A DNA stretch of 23,321 nucleotides from an uncultured Prevotella sp. (GCA_900543975.1 UQTI01000046.1:1-23321); one strand, 5' to 3'. Positions 1 to 8,651 are shown, counted from the stretch's first letter. Numbers and translations are program-made. The notes: a model not told the origin generated them from the letters alone.

Positions 1-231
1 CAAAGCCTTCAGAGCATCGCTAAGGGGTATCGTTGATGAAAAGTTCTTTCTGTATAGACTTGCAAAGATTTATGCTTATCCCCACTAAATTTCCACTGAG
101 CCCTAAAAACCCAAAAGACAAAAAAAGAAAACGTAAGACAAAAGCAGACAAGCCGAAATTTGCAAGCAGAAGAAAAGAAGATGAAAGCCAGGAGCAGAAG
201 AAAGAGAAAATGAAAATAAAGGTTCTTTTAT
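1..231. other. Gene-free left edge
   Basis: No convincing gene is visible here. A + strand frame is open from position 33 into the DUF5686 gene, but its first 79 codons encode a Lys/Arg/Glu-rich, low-complexity stretch that would push the signal peptide far inside the protein, so I read it as chance openness of A-rich DNA. The minus-strand frames here mirror that composition. The end of an upstream gene may lie just outside the window. Confidence 0.5.
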
Positions 232-262
232 TTTGCATTGTCTCCAATTTGCATTACCTTTG
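232..262 (+). promoter_or_regulatory. Promoter of the DUF5686 gene
   Basis: TTTG at 232-235 and TACCTTTG at 255-262 are 19 bases apart, matching the Bacteroidota -33/-7 pattern. Transcription would begin near 266-270, almost on top of the ATG at 270, so the message may be leaderless. The same TACCTTTG box precedes the tRNA gene in this window. Confidence 0.6.
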
Positions 263-269
263 CCACTTA

Positions 270-2306
270 ATGAGACACGCCAGAACAATCATATTAACCG
301 TCATGGCCTTTGTGAGCCTACAGCTTTTTGGCATCAGCGCCGACAAGCAGCGTTCTGCCCTATTGGGCAGCGTGTTCGCATATCCGCAGAGCGTCGACAC
401 CACCGTGAGCGACACCACCTCGTTTTCATACATAAAATATCGCCTGTCGACAGACCGACGCAATTTCATTCTCCTTGCCGTGCCTACCATGTGGACGGTG
501 GCGCACAGCGGAGAGCGACACCATGTGGGAGAGGCCTACGACCGCATAGAGATGCAGAAAGACCGCATTGTCAAGGTAACCCGCGTGTTGCAACGGAGCA
601 CGGTGCCACACAACCGCAAGACATTGCCCACATTGGTGAAATATCTCACACCCAACGTGTACGGACAGACACTCATAAGCGACTTCATTCTCTCTCCCTT
701 CAACCGCCACAACCGCAGGTTCTACCGTTACCGCACAATCTCCTTCTTCGATGGCACCACAACCATAACATTCCGCCCCAAGGTCAAGAGCACGCAGCTT
801 GTGAGCGGCATGGCAACCGTTGACACCAGAACGGGAAAGATATTGACAGCTACGTTTAATGGCGAATATGACATGATCAACTTCTCGCTTTCTGTAAAGA
901 TGGGCACTAAAGGCGTTTCATCGCTCCTGCCACAGCAATGTGCGCTTGACGCACAGTTTAAATTTATAGGGAACAAGATAAGCTCGCGCTACGAGTCGAC
1001 CTTCGGCCTGCCGAAACTCCTTGCCGACAGTACGACCAACGCCAACGACACGCTCCTCCTTGACCGCGTGCGTCCCTACCCTCTTACACCTGGCGATGAG
1101 CGGATCTTTACCCAGCATGAGGCGTGCGCACACAAAGCAAGCAACGACACCACAGCCAACAAACGCGAGCGCGACAAAGCAAAGAAGATGTGGGATGCCG
1201 TAGGCGAGACGATGCTTGGACGCATAAGTTCCGACTTTGGCACCGAAAAGCGCGGATCCTTACGCATAAACCCGCTCCTCAACCCCCTTTATTTTGGTTA
1301 TAGCGGCAAACGCGGCTTCACCTATAAGTTTGACGTGCGCATGAGCTATGTGTTCAACGACCTGCAACGCTTACAGATGCGCTTCAAGTCGGGATATTCG
1401 TTCAAGCAGCGGCAGTTTTATTTCACCATACCAGCCGTTTTCTACCTCAACTACAAGAAAAACCGTTACATAGAGGTAGAGTTTGGCAACGGCAACCATA
1501 TAACCAACTCGCTCGTGGCAGACGCCATAAAGAGCGAGAAGGGCGACACGATAAACTGGGACCGCTTGCAACTCGACTATTTCCGCGACATGGAGCTTGA
1601 CATGAAGCTTCATTACGATTTCTCGCCGAAGTTCGGCATAGAAGCAGGACTGGTGTTTCACCGCCGCACCGCCATCGACCGTCAGTCGTTTGCAGCTGTT
1701 GGCAAAAGCCCCCACTTTGTCTCGTCGGCGCCGCACCTCGGCATAGAATACAGGCCGTTGGGCTATAGCGGCCCTATCATTGCCGCTGACTACGAGCGTA
1801 GCATAAAGGGACTCTTTGGTTCAACCATCGAGTATGAGCGCTACGAGTTTGATGCCCAATACAAGCGCCCGCTGCCAAGCTTATCAAGCCTTCAAATGCG
1901 CTTAGGCACAGGTTTTTACACGCACAAGGGAAAAGAGTGGTATTTTCTCGACTACACCAACTTTCGCGAGAACAACATTCCTGGCGGATGGAACGACAGT
2001 TGGGCAAACTCGTTTGAGCTGCTGGGGCGAAATTGGTACAACGTGTCAAAATATTATGTGCGTGCCAACCTGACCTATGAGTCGCCCATTCTTCTTGCCG
2101 CATGGATTCCTTACGTTGGACGCTACATCGAGAAGGAGCGCATCTACATAAACACGCTGAGCGTGAGCCGCTTACATCCTTACATAGAATACGGCTACGG
2201 CATTTGCACCCGCCTGTTCTCCACAGGTCTGTTCGTGGGCCAGAAAAACGGACGCTTCGACGGCTTTGGCGTGCGCTTCGGCTTAGAACTCTTCAGACAA
2301 TGGTGA
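270..2306 (+). CDS. DUF5686-family outer-membrane beta-barrel protein
   Basis: Predicted outer-membrane protein of about 678 residues; the function of the family is not established. I start at ATG 270 because it gives a normal signal peptide (MRHARTIILTVMAFVSLQLF, then GISA) and follows a promoter; an in-frame ATG at 210 is the alternative. Family hallmarks are the VRPYPLTPGDERIF segment in the middle, then RINPLLNPLYFGYSGKRGF opening a C-terminal region rich in alternating aromatic strands, ending in Phe-Arg-Gln-Trp, a typical barrel terminus. Many DUF5686 proteins carry an N-terminal carboxypeptidase-regulatory-like domain; I do not see one here, so this is a shorter form. Family assignment is from recognition of sequence pattern, not a search. 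Confidence 0.75.
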   Translation: MRHARTIILTVMAFVSLQLFGISADKQRSALLGSVFAYPQSVDTTVSDTTSFSYIKYRLSTDRRNFILLAVPTMWTVAHSGERHHVGEAYDRIEMQKDRIVKVTRVLQRSTVPHNRKTLPTLVKYLTPNVYGQTLISDFILSPFNRHNRRFYRYRTISFFDGTTTITFRPKVKSTQLVSGMATVDTRTGKILTATFNGEYDMINFSLSVKMGTKGVSSLLPQQCALDAQFKFIGNKISSRYESTFGLPKLLADSTTNANDTLLLDRVRPYPLTPGDERIFTQHEACAHKASNDTTANKRERDKAKKMWDAVGETMLGRISSDFGTEKRGSLRINPLLNPLYFGYSGKRGFTYKFDVRMSYVFNDLQRLQMRFKSGYSFKQRQFYFTIPAVFYLNYKKNRYIEVEFGNGNHITNSLVADAIKSEKGDTINWDRLQLDYFRDMELDMKLHYDFSPKFGIEAGLVFHRRTAIDRQSFAAVGKSPHFVSSAPHLGIEYRPLGYSGPIIAADYERSIKGLFGSTIEYERYEFDAQYKRPLPSLSSLQMRLGTGFYTHKGKEWYFLDYTNFRENNIPGGWNDSWANSFELLGRNWYNVSKYYVRANLTYESPILLAAWIPYVGRYIEKERIYINTLSVSRLHPYIEYGYGICTRLFSTGLFVGQKNGRFDGFGVRFGLELFRQW

Positions 2307-2392
2307 GAATGAGCCTGAGAAAGAAAAATGAAAAACTTTGGTTGGCAAAGAAAATCTTTAAGATAAAAGTTACTACTTTAAGAAAAAATGTA

Positions 2393-2400
2393 TAATTTTG
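2393..2400 (+). promoter_or_regulatory. -7 box upstream of thrS
   Basis: TAATTTTG matches TAnnTTTG and lies 29 bases before the thrS ATG. No clear TTTG is found at the expected -33 position, so the call rests on the -7 box and its location. Confidence 0.45.
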
Positions 2401-2429
2401 CAACCAACTCGATATAATACTAATTTGTT

Positions 2430-4382
2430 ATGGTTAAAATCACATTTCCAGACGGTTCTGTTCGTGAATATGAACAGGGCGTGACTGGCTTTCAAATCGC
2501 CGAGAGCATTTCACCGGCTCTCGCTCGCGACGTTGTATGTTGCGGTGTAAATGGTGAGACAGTTGAACTGAACCGCCCCATCAATGAGGACTCTACAATA
2601 GCCCTCTACAAGTTTGATGACGAGGAGGGAAAACACACATTCTGGCACACCTCAGCCCACCTGTTGGCAGAGGCCCTGCAGGAGCTCTATCCAGGCATAC
2701 AGTTTGGCTTTGGACCAGCCGTTGAGAACGGCTTCTTCTATGACGTTATGCCTAAGAATGGCGACGTGATCAGCGAGAACGATTTCCCCAAGATTGAGGC
2801 TAAGATGAAGGAGCTCGCAAAGAAGAACGAGCCCGTGGTGCGCAAAGAAGTCGCCAAAGCCGAGGCCCTGAAAGTGTTTAAGGCAGCAGGACAGGAATAT
2901 AAGTGTGAGCACATTGAAGAAGATCTTGAAGACGGCACCATCACAACCTACACACAGGGAGCCTTCACCGACCTGTGCCGCGGTCCTCACCTCGTGAGCA
3001 CCGGAGCAATAAAGGCAGTAAAGATAACAAGCGTTGCCGGCGCCTTCTGGCGTGGCGATGCCAAGCGCGACCAGATGACCCGTATCTACGGCATCTCGTT
3101 CCCCAAGAAGAAGATGCTCGATGAGCACCTCGCCATGATAGAAGAGGCAAAGAAACGCGACCACCGCAAGATTGGCAAGGAGATGGAGCTGTTCATGTTC
3201 TCCGACCGTGTTGGCAAGGGTCTGCCCATCTGGCTGCCAAAGGGCACACAGCTGCGCCTGCGCCTGCAGGAGTTGCTCCGCTCTCTGCTCAAGCCATACA
3301 ACTATCAGGAGGTCATAACACCGGGCATCGGCGGCAAGAGCCTCTACGTCACCTCAGGTCACTATGCCCACTATGGCAAGGACGCTTTCCAACCTATCCA
3401 CACACCCGAGGAGGACGAAGAGTATATGCTCAAGCCAATGAACTGTCCTCACCATTGCGAGGTTTATGCACGCAAGCCACGCTCATATAAGGATCTGCCA
3501 TTGCGCATTGCCGAGTTTGGAACTGTATTCCGCTACGAGAAGAGCGGTGAGCTCCACGGTCTTACCCGTGTGCGCACGTTCACACAGGACGACGCCCACA
3601 TCTTTGTGCGTCAGGATCAGGTTAAGAAAGAGTTTGAGAACGTTATCGACGTTATCTTGAAGGTGTTCAAGATCTTCGGCTTCGAGAACTACGAGGCTCA
3701 GATCTCTCTGCACGACCCCAAGGACACCGAGAAATATATCGGTAGCCCCGAGATATGGGCTGAGAGCGAGAACGCCATTCGCGAGGCTTGCAAGGAGAAA
3801 GGACTGGAGGCTCGTGAGGAGATTGGCGAAGCAGCCTTCTATGGTCCTAAGCTCGACTTTATGGTTAAGGACGCCATCGGACGCCGTTGGCAGCTCGGAA
3901 CCATTCAGGTCGACTATAACCTGCCGCAGCGTTTCCGTCTTGAGTACACAGCCGAGGACAACAGCAAAAAGACACCTGTGATGATTCACCGTGCACCCTT
4001 CGGTTCGCTTGAGCGCTTCACAGCCGTTCTCATAGAGCATACAGCCGGCCACTTCCCCTTGTGGCTTACACCTGACCAGGTGTCTATTCTGCCTATCTCT
4101 GAGAAGTATAACGACTATGCCCGCAAGGTAGCTGCCCAGCTCGATGCTGCCGGCGTGCGTGCTATCATCGACGACCGCAACGAGAAGATTGGCCGCAAGA
4201 TTCGTGACAACGAGCTCAAGCGCGTGCCTTACATGGTTGTGGTGGGTGAGAAAGAGGCTGCCGACGGCACCGTGGCCATGCGTAAGCAGGGTGGCGGCGA
4301 ACAGGCCACCATGTCGGTTGCCGACTTTGCAAAGCGCATAAACGACGAGGTGGCTGCTCAGTTGGCTGCTGTTAACGAATAG
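2430..4382 (+). CDS. thrS: Threonine--tRNA ligase
   Basis: Cytoplasmic class II synthetase that charges tRNA-Thr and edits mischarged Ser-tRNA-Thr. At 650 residues it is full length. Residues 1-62 form the TGS domain. The editing domain shows H73-x3-H77 (HTSAHLL) and C183-x3-H187 (CRGPH). The catalytic core has the zinc ligands C339 (MNCPHH) and H390 (TQDDAH), with the third expected in MIHRAPFGSLERF, which also contains class II motif 3. The C-terminal anticodon-binding domain begins near QVSILPISEKY. It stands alone between its own -7 box and a downstream hairpin. In many bacteria thrS is next to infC, which is absent here. No Shine-Dalgarno or tRNA-like operator is obvious upstream. Confidence 0.97.
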   Translation: MVKITFPDGSVREYEQGVTGFQIAESISPALARDVVCCGVNGETVELNRPINEDSTIALYKFDDEEGKHTFWHTSAHLLAEALQELYPGIQFGFGPAVENGFFYDVMPKNGDVISENDFPKIEAKMKELAKKNEPVVRKEVAKAEALKVFKAAGQEYKCEHIEEDLEDGTITTYTQGAFTDLCRGPHLVSTGAIKAVKITSVAGAFWRGDAKRDQMTRIYGISFPKKKMLDEHLAMIEEAKKRDHRKIGKEMELFMFSDRVGKGLPIWLPKGTQLRLRLQELLRSLLKPYNYQEVITPGIGGKSLYVTSGHYAHYGKDAFQPIHTPEEDEEYMLKPMNCPHHCEVYARKPRSYKDLPLRIAEFGTVFRYEKSGELHGLTRVRTFTQDDAHIFVRQDQVKKEFENVIDVILKVFKIFGFENYEAQISLHDPKDTEKYIGSPEIWAESENAIREACKEKGLEAREEIGEAAFYGPKLDFMVKDAIGRRWQLGTIQVDYNLPQRFRLEYTAEDNSKKTPVMIHRAPFGSLERFTAVLIEHTAGHFPLWLTPDQVSILPISEKYNDYARKVAAQLDAAGVRAIIDDRNEKIGRKIRDNELKRVPYMVVVGEKEAADGTVAMRKQGGGEQATMSVADFAKRINDEVAAQLAAVNE

Positions 4383-4406
4383 GAAATAAATTCTTACACA
4401 AGAAAT

Positions 4407-4466
4407 GAGGGGGAGACACAAGCTCACGGTTTTCACGACCAAGAGCGCGTGCCTCCCCCTCTTTTG
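4407..4466 (+). terminator. Hairpin terminator after thrS
   Basis: Arms 4407-4419 (GAGGGGGAGACAC) and 4449-4461 pair over 13 positions with one A-C mismatch, followed by TTTT. The 29-base loop is longer than usual for an intrinsic terminator but contains a minor internal GCTC/GAGC pairing. It lies 24 bases after the thrS stop. Confidence 0.6.
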
Positions 4467-4496
4467 ATTAATGAAAAGCTCCTCATTTACCCATCT

Positions 4497-4552
4497 ATTG
4501 GCTACTCGTCTACCTGCCTACTCGGCAACTTGTCTACTTGTCAACTGACAAT
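4497..4552. repeat. Degenerate 8-base phased repeat
   Basis: Seven consecutive octamers can be read without a gap: ATTGGCTA, CTCGTCTA, CCTGCCTA, CTCGGCAA, CTTGTCTA, CTTGTCAA, CTGACAAT. Consensus is about CTNGTCTA. The block is noncoding and lies between the thrS terminator and the glucosaminidase promoter. Confidence 0.55.
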
Positions 4553-4615
4553 TAAAGTTTTTTGTGACCAAATGTTTGTGTATGTCGCAAAAAATGAGGA
4601 ATTTTGTCTTTCGTA

Positions 4616-4623
4616 TAAATTTG
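4616..4623 (+). promoter_or_regulatory. -7 box upstream of the glucosaminidase gene
   Basis: TAAATTTG matches TAnnTTTG and lies 36 bases before the ATG at 4660. The -33 element is not clear at the standard spacing; a TTTG at 4603-4606 is too close. Confidence 0.45.
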
Positions 4624-4659
4624 CATTAACATTCGGAACAAAAGAAACAGAACATACAA

Positions 4660-5616
4660 ATGATAAAACCTCATATCCTCGCCCTTTCAAGACTCAACCC
4701 CTGTCTCGCATGGCTTGCAGCCTGCCTCTTATTTTTCACCTCTGTCTCAGCCCACGCCCAGATGCGCTGGAACCAAGCTTACCAACAGTATGTGGACCAA
4801 TATAAAGATCTGGCAATAGAACAGATGCTTCGTTACAACATTCCGGCAAGCATAACGCTGGCACAAGGACTGTTTGAGAGCCGTGCCGGACAGAGCGTGC
4901 TCGCAACACAAGGCAACAACCATTTTGGCATAAAATGTCACGGATGGGGAGGACGAACGATGTATCACGATGACGACGAGCGAGGCGAATGTTTCCGCGC
5001 CTATGAAAACGCACACCAAAGTTTTGAGGATCATAGCAAGTTTCTTGCACGCAACACACGCTACGCACGACTGTTTTCTTTAAAGAAGACTGACTATAAG
5101 GGATGGGCACGAGGGCTGAAAGCCTGTGGCTACGCCACAAATCCTCAGTATGCCAACAAGCTTATAGGCATAATTGAGCTCTACAAGCTCAACCAGTTTG
5201 ACCACGCCACAAGCTACGACAAGTTTATGGCCACGCACACAAGCAAGGACAAAGCTCTGCCAGGACAACGTCTGCACCCCATCAAGATATATAACGACAA
5301 CTACTATCTTGTGGCTCGCCAGGGCGACACGTTCAAGAAGATCGGCAAGGAGGTGGGCATCTCTTATAGAGCCATCGCCAAGCACAACGAGCGCCATTGG
5401 AAAGACCGCATAGAGCCAGGCGACATTATTTATCTCAAGAAGAAACGTAAAAAGGCTATAAAAGCTTATAAAAACCGTCCGCACATCGTGAAAGACGGAG
5501 AGAGCATGTACAGCATAGCACAGACCTACGCCATACGCCTGAAGAGCCTCTACAAGAAGAACCATCTCTCACCCGACTATCAGATCAAGGTAGGCGACAC
5601 GCTGAGGGTTTATTAG
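4660..5616 (+). CDS. Secreted glucosaminidase with two LysM domains
   Basis: Predicted peptidoglycan hydrolase of the GH73 / mannosyl-glycoprotein endo-beta-N-acetylglucosaminidase type, 318 residues. A signal peptide ends near AHA|Q (residue 33). The catalytic domain spans about 40-180, with the usual ITLAQGLFESRAGQS block carrying the likely catalytic Glu73, then NNHFGIKCHGW and the FRAYENAHQSFEDHSKFL block. Two LysM modules follow, at about 216-259 (ending GDIIYLKKK) and 274-318 (HIVKDGESMYSIAQ to GDTLRVY), which should hold the enzyme on cell-wall glycan. The linker between them is strongly basic (KKKRKKAIKAYKNR). The gene appears monocistronic. A role in cell-wall turnover or cell separation is inference from the family. 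Confidence 0.88.
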   Translation: MIKPHILALSRLNPCLAWLAACLLFFTSVSAHAQMRWNQAYQQYVDQYKDLAIEQMLRYNIPASITLAQGLFESRAGQSVLATQGNNHFGIKCHGWGGRTMYHDDDERGECFRAYENAHQSFEDHSKFLARNTRYARLFSLKKTDYKGWARGLKACGYATNPQYANKLIGIIELYKLNQFDHATSYDKFMATHTSKDKALPGQRLHPIKIYNDNYYLVARQGDTFKKIGKEVGISYRAIAKHNERHWKDRIEPGDIIYLKKKRKKAIKAYKNRPHIVKDGESMYSIAQTYAIRLKSLYKKNHLSPDYQIKVGDTLRVY

Positions 5617-5770
5617 CCGTGAGGGGCTTGCGCAAGTTTATAAGCACTCTTTTACGTTCTAAAAAAAATATTTTGCTGCTGTTTTATACAAAATAACGGC
5701 AAAAAGGCTAATGTGTGAAAAATTATTTGTAATTTAGCACCCGAAAAAAATTTTTCCATACTAATTTTTT

Positions 5771-5775
5771 AAGGA
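5771..5775 (+). promoter_or_regulatory. Ribosome binding site of pyrB
   Basis: AAGGA lies 7 bases before the pyrB ATG. It is one of the few clear Shine-Dalgarno sites on the + strand of this window and supports the start at 5783. A near-match -7 box, TAATTTAG, lies at 5730-5737, about 45 bases upstream of the start. Confidence 0.55.
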
Positions 5776-5782
5776 ACAAAAG

Positions 5783-6730
5783 ATGAGACACAATTTTGTG
5801 ACAATCGCCGACTTGAACAAGGACGAGATTATGTACCTTATTCAGATGGCAGCAGAATTTGAGAAACATCCCAACAGAGAACTTCTCAAAGGAAAAATAG
5901 TAGCAACCCTCTTTTATGAGCCCTCAACACGCACACGACTCAGTTTTGAGACAGCAGCCAACCGGTTGGGAGCCAAGGTTATAGGCTTCAGTGATGCTAA
6001 AGCCTCAAGCGTGTCGAAAGGAGAGACACTAAAGGACACCATTCTCATGGTGAGCAACTATGCCGACGTCATTGCCATGCGCCACTACATTGAGGGAGCT
6101 GCGCAATATGCAAGCGAGGTAGCACCTGTGCCCATCATCAACGCTGGCGACGGAGCACACATGCACCCGTCACAATGTCTCCTTGACCTCTACTCTATCT
6201 ACAAGACGCAAGGGACGCTTGAAAACCTCAACATCTACCTCATAGGTGACCTCAAGTATGGACGTACAGTGCACTCGCTTATAACGGCCATGCGACATTT
6301 TAACCCCACATTCCATTTTATTGCACCTAAAGAGTTGGCAATGCCCAACGAGTATAAGCTCTATTGCAAGGAGCATAACATAAAATATTTTGAACACACA
6401 GCATTCAACGACAAGGTCATTGCCGATGCCGACATTTTATATATGACGCGTGTTCAAAAAGAACGTTTCTCTGATCTTATGGAATATGAACGCGTAAAAA
6501 ATGTCTACATTCTGAAACGCGCCATGCTGAAAAACGCCAAAGAGAACATGAAGATCATGCACCCACTGCCGCGTGTCAACGAGATTGCCTATGACGTAGA
6601 CGACGATCCGCACGCCTACTACATTCAGCAGGCACAGAACGGTCTCTACGCACGCGAAGCCATCTTCTGCCATGTACTCGGCATAACGCTCGATGACATC
6701 AGAAATGACAAAACAATAATTGAAAGATAA
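5783..6730 (+). CDS. pyrB: Aspartate carbamoyltransferase catalytic subunit
   Basis: Joins carbamoyl phosphate and aspartate to N-carbamoyl-aspartate, the committed step of pyrimidine synthesis. The 315 residues are a usual length. Visible motifs are FYEPSTRTRLSFE with the carbamoyl-phosphate site S48-T-R-T-R52, the mobile-loop segment SSVSKGET with K79, HMHPSQCLLD (126-135), GDLKYGRTVHS, and MHPLPRVNEI (259-268). It is followed after 27 bases by pyrI, so the enzyme should be the allosteric PyrB-PyrI type. The 166-base leader contains no obvious leader peptide with a UTP-sensing attenuator like the one in enteric bacteria. Confidence 0.97.
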   Translation: MRHNFVTIADLNKDEIMYLIQMAAEFEKHPNRELLKGKIVATLFYEPSTRTRLSFETAANRLGAKVIGFSDAKASSVSKGETLKDTILMVSNYADVIAMRHYIEGAAQYASEVAPVPIINAGDGAHMHPSQCLLDLYSIYKTQGTLENLNIYLIGDLKYGRTVHSLITAMRHFNPTFHFIAPKELAMPNEYKLYCKEHNIKYFEHTAFNDKVIADADILYMTRVQKERFSDLMEYERVKNVYILKRAMLKNAKENMKIMHPLPRVNEIAYDVDDDPHAYYIQQAQNGLYAREAIFCHVLGITLDDIRNDKTIIER

Positions 6731-6757
6731 CACCCCAAAACAAACACACATAACACA

Positions 6758-7213
6758 ATGAGCAAGAAAGAACGATTGGTCGCCGCCATTAAAAACGGCA
6801 CCGTGATTGACCACATACCAGCAGAAAAAACTTATCAGGTGGCAACGCTGCTCAAGCTCGAAGAGCTCAGTTCACCCGTGACAATAGGTTACAACTATCC
6901 CTCAAAAAAAGTAGGATGCAAAGGCATTATAAAGGTGTCTGACAAATATTTTACCGACGAGGAGATCTCACGTCTCTCGGTCGTGGCACCTAAGATCGTA
7001 CTTAACATCATCAAAGACTATGAGGTGGTGGAAAAGAAAACCGTAGAAACACCTGACGAGTTGAGAGGCATCGTGAAATGCAACAACCCTAAGTGTATTA
7101 CAAACAACGAGCCCATGCAGACCGTCTTCAACGTGGTCGACAAGACACACGGCACGATTAAATGTCACTACTGCGACAAGGAACAGGACATCAACAACGT
7201 GGAGCTATTATAA
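6758..7213 (+). CDS. pyrI: Aspartate carbamoyltransferase regulatory subunit
   Basis: The non-catalytic chain that binds nucleotide effectors and joins PyrB trimers. It has 151 residues, the normal length. The N-terminal allosteric domain covers about 1-100, including the GYNYPSKKVGCKGIIKV strand pair. The zinc domain holds four Cys in the expected pattern, C108-x4-C113 and C136-x2-C139 (KCNNPKC and CHYCDKEQ), which make the contact to PyrB. It sits 27 bases after pyrB and 33 bases before glyA. CTP or UTP inhibition is known for the family and not shown by the sequence itself. Confidence 0.96.
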   Translation: MSKKERLVAAIKNGTVIDHIPAEKTYQVATLLKLEELSSPVTIGYNYPSKKVGCKGIIKVSDKYFTDEEISRLSVVAPKIVLNIIKDYEVVEKKTVETPDELRGIVKCNNPKCITNNEPMQTVFNVVDKTHGTIKCHYCDKEQDINNVELL

Positions 7214-7246
7214 AAAGAATTTTTAATACAAAAAAGACATAGAACA

Positions 7247-8527
7247 ATGAAGAGAGATCAAGAAATTTTCGACCTTATCGAGAAGGAGCACCAGCGCCAG
7301 CTAAAGGGCATGGAGCTCATCGCGAGTGAGAATTTTGTAAGCGACGAGGTGATGGAAGCCATGGGTTCCTACTGCACCAACAAGTATGCCGAGGGACTGC
7401 CTGGCAAACGCTATTATGGCGGATGCGGCGTGGTAGACCAGATTGAAAACATCGCCATTGAGCGTGTTTGCAAACTCTTCGGCGCCGAATTTGCCAACGT
7501 GCAGCCTCACAGCGGCGCACAGGCCAACGCAGCCGTGTTGCTGGCTGTGCTCAACCCTGGCGACACATTCATGGGTCTTGACCTCTCAATGGGAGGACAC
7601 CTCAGCCACGGTAGCCATGTCAACACCAGCGGCATTCTCTATAACCCCGTGGCCTACTCGCTGAACAAGGAGACAGGACGCGTTGACTATGACGAAATGG
7701 AACGCCTGGCAAAAGAGCACAAGCCTAAGCTCATCATTGGAGGAGGATCGGCCTACTCGCGCGAGTGGGACTATGCACGCATGCGCCACATTGCCGACGA
7801 GGTGGGAGCCCTGCTCATGATCGACATGGCTCACCCAGCAGGTCTCATTGCCGCCGGACTGCTCGACAATCCTGTAAAGTATGCTCACATTGTGACAACA
7901 ACAACCCATAAGAGTCTTCGTGGTCCACGTGGCGGCGTCATTCTCATGGGTAAAGACTTTGAGAATCCATGGGGCAAGAAAACGCCTAAGGGCCAGATCA
8001 AGATGATGAGCCAGCTGCTCAACTCGGCCGTGTTCCCAGGAACGCAGGGCGGACCACTTGAACACGTCATCGCAGCCAAGGCTGTTGCCTTTGGCGAGGC
8101 TCTGCAACCCGAGTTTAAGGAATATGCCACACAGGTAAAGAAGAATGCTGCCGTGCTCGCCGATGAGCTGGTAAAGCGTGGCTTCGACATCGTGAGCGGC
8201 GGTACTGACAACCACTCTATGCTCGTGGACCTTCGCAACAAGTATCCTGAGCTCACAGGAAAGGTAGCTGAAAACGCTCTTGTGGCTGCCGACATTACCT
8301 GTAACAAGAATATGGTACCGTTCGACACACGAAGCGCCTTCCAGACATCAGGCATCCGTCTCGGAACGCCTGCCATCACCACACGCGGTGCAAAGGAAGA
8401 CCTCATGGTGCTCATTGCAGAGCTCATTGAGGAGGTGCTCAACGATCCTGAGAACGAACAGGTTATTGCTAACGTGCGCAAAAAGGTGAACGAAACGATG
8501 AAAAACTATCCGCTGTTCGCATACTAA
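7247..8527 (+). CDS. glyA: Serine hydroxymethyltransferase
   Basis: PLP enzyme that converts serine and tetrahydrofolate to glycine and 5,10-methylene-THF, feeding purine, thymidylate and methionine synthesis. It has 426 residues, a usual length. Motifs are the substrate-binding ELIASENFVS near the N-terminus, YAEGLPGKRYYGG (48-59), DMAHPAGL with H196, and the PLP-lysine segment TTTTHKSLRGPRGG with K222. It is 33 bases after pyrI, close enough for one transcript with pyrBI; this would link one-carbon supply to pyrimidine synthesis, which is an inference from spacing. No Shine-Dalgarno is evident. An inverted 7-mer repeat element begins 16 bases after its stop. Confidence 0.97.
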   Translation: MKRDQEIFDLIEKEHQRQLKGMELIASENFVSDEVMEAMGSYCTNKYAEGLPGKRYYGGCGVVDQIENIAIERVCKLFGAEFANVQPHSGAQANAAVLLAVLNPGDTFMGLDLSMGGHLSHGSHVNTSGILYNPVAYSLNKETGRVDYDEMERLAKEHKPKLIIGGGSAYSREWDYARMRHIADEVGALLMIDMAHPAGLIAAGLLDNPVKYAHIVTTTTHKSLRGPRGGVILMGKDFENPWGKKTPKGQIKMMSQLLNSAVFPGTQGGPLEHVIAAKAVAFGEALQPEFKEYATQVKKNAAVLADELVKRGFDIVSGGTDNHSMLVDLRNKYPELTGKVAENALVAADITCNKNMVPFDTRSAFQTSGIRLGTPAITTRGAKEDLMVLIAELIEEVLNDPENEQVIANVRKKVNETMKNYPLFAY

Positions 8528-8542
8528 AGCAAAGCGTTTAAA

Positions 8543-8651
8543 GTAGAGAACGAAGAGTGGAGAGTGAAGAATTCAATACTAAGGCTGATTGTTAAGGAAA
8601 ACAATGAAGCAAAGCACAGGAATTCTTCATTCTTCACTCTTCTCTCTTCAC
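8543..8651. repeat. Inverted repeat element with arms of 7-base phased repeats
   Basis: The left arm at 8543-8574 and the right arm at 8620-8651 match as inverted copies at 26 of 32 positions (21 of 23 in the inner part, meeting in GAATTC). Each arm is a run of heptamers: left AGAGAAC, GAAGAGT, GGAGAGT, GAAGAAT; right ATTCTTC, ATTCTTC, ACTCTTC, TCTCTTC. The core between the arms is 45 bases. In RNA this would fold into a long stem. It resembles a small non-autonomous repeat; no target duplication or transposase is visible. Confidence 0.7.

Noticed and set aside
33..269. 79-codon N-terminal extension of the DUF5686 protein
   Set aside because: The extension is a low-complexity basic stretch and would bury the clear signal peptide and the promoter inside the gene.
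3483..4442. 319-codon minus-strand frame opposite thrS
   Set aside because: It is the antisense shadow of a highly conserved thrS gene; its translation resembles no family and it runs into the terminator hairpin.
4449..4805. 118-codon + strand frame before the glucosaminidase
   Set aside because: It begins inside the thrS terminator, crosses the 8-mer repeat and promoter, and overlaps the real gene in another frame.
5617..5660. Terminator after the glucosaminidase gene
   Set aside because: A partial stem (GAGGGGCTT with AAGCACTC) and CTTTTA are present, but pairing needs bulges and the T-run is short; too weak to list.
5617..5782. UTP-sensing attenuator before pyrB
   Set aside because: No leader peptide with a pyrimidine-rich pause site followed by a terminator was found; only a short A/T palindrome is visible.
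8575..8619. Insertion sequence between the 7-mer arms
   Set aside because: The core is 45 bases with no transposase and no visible target duplication.
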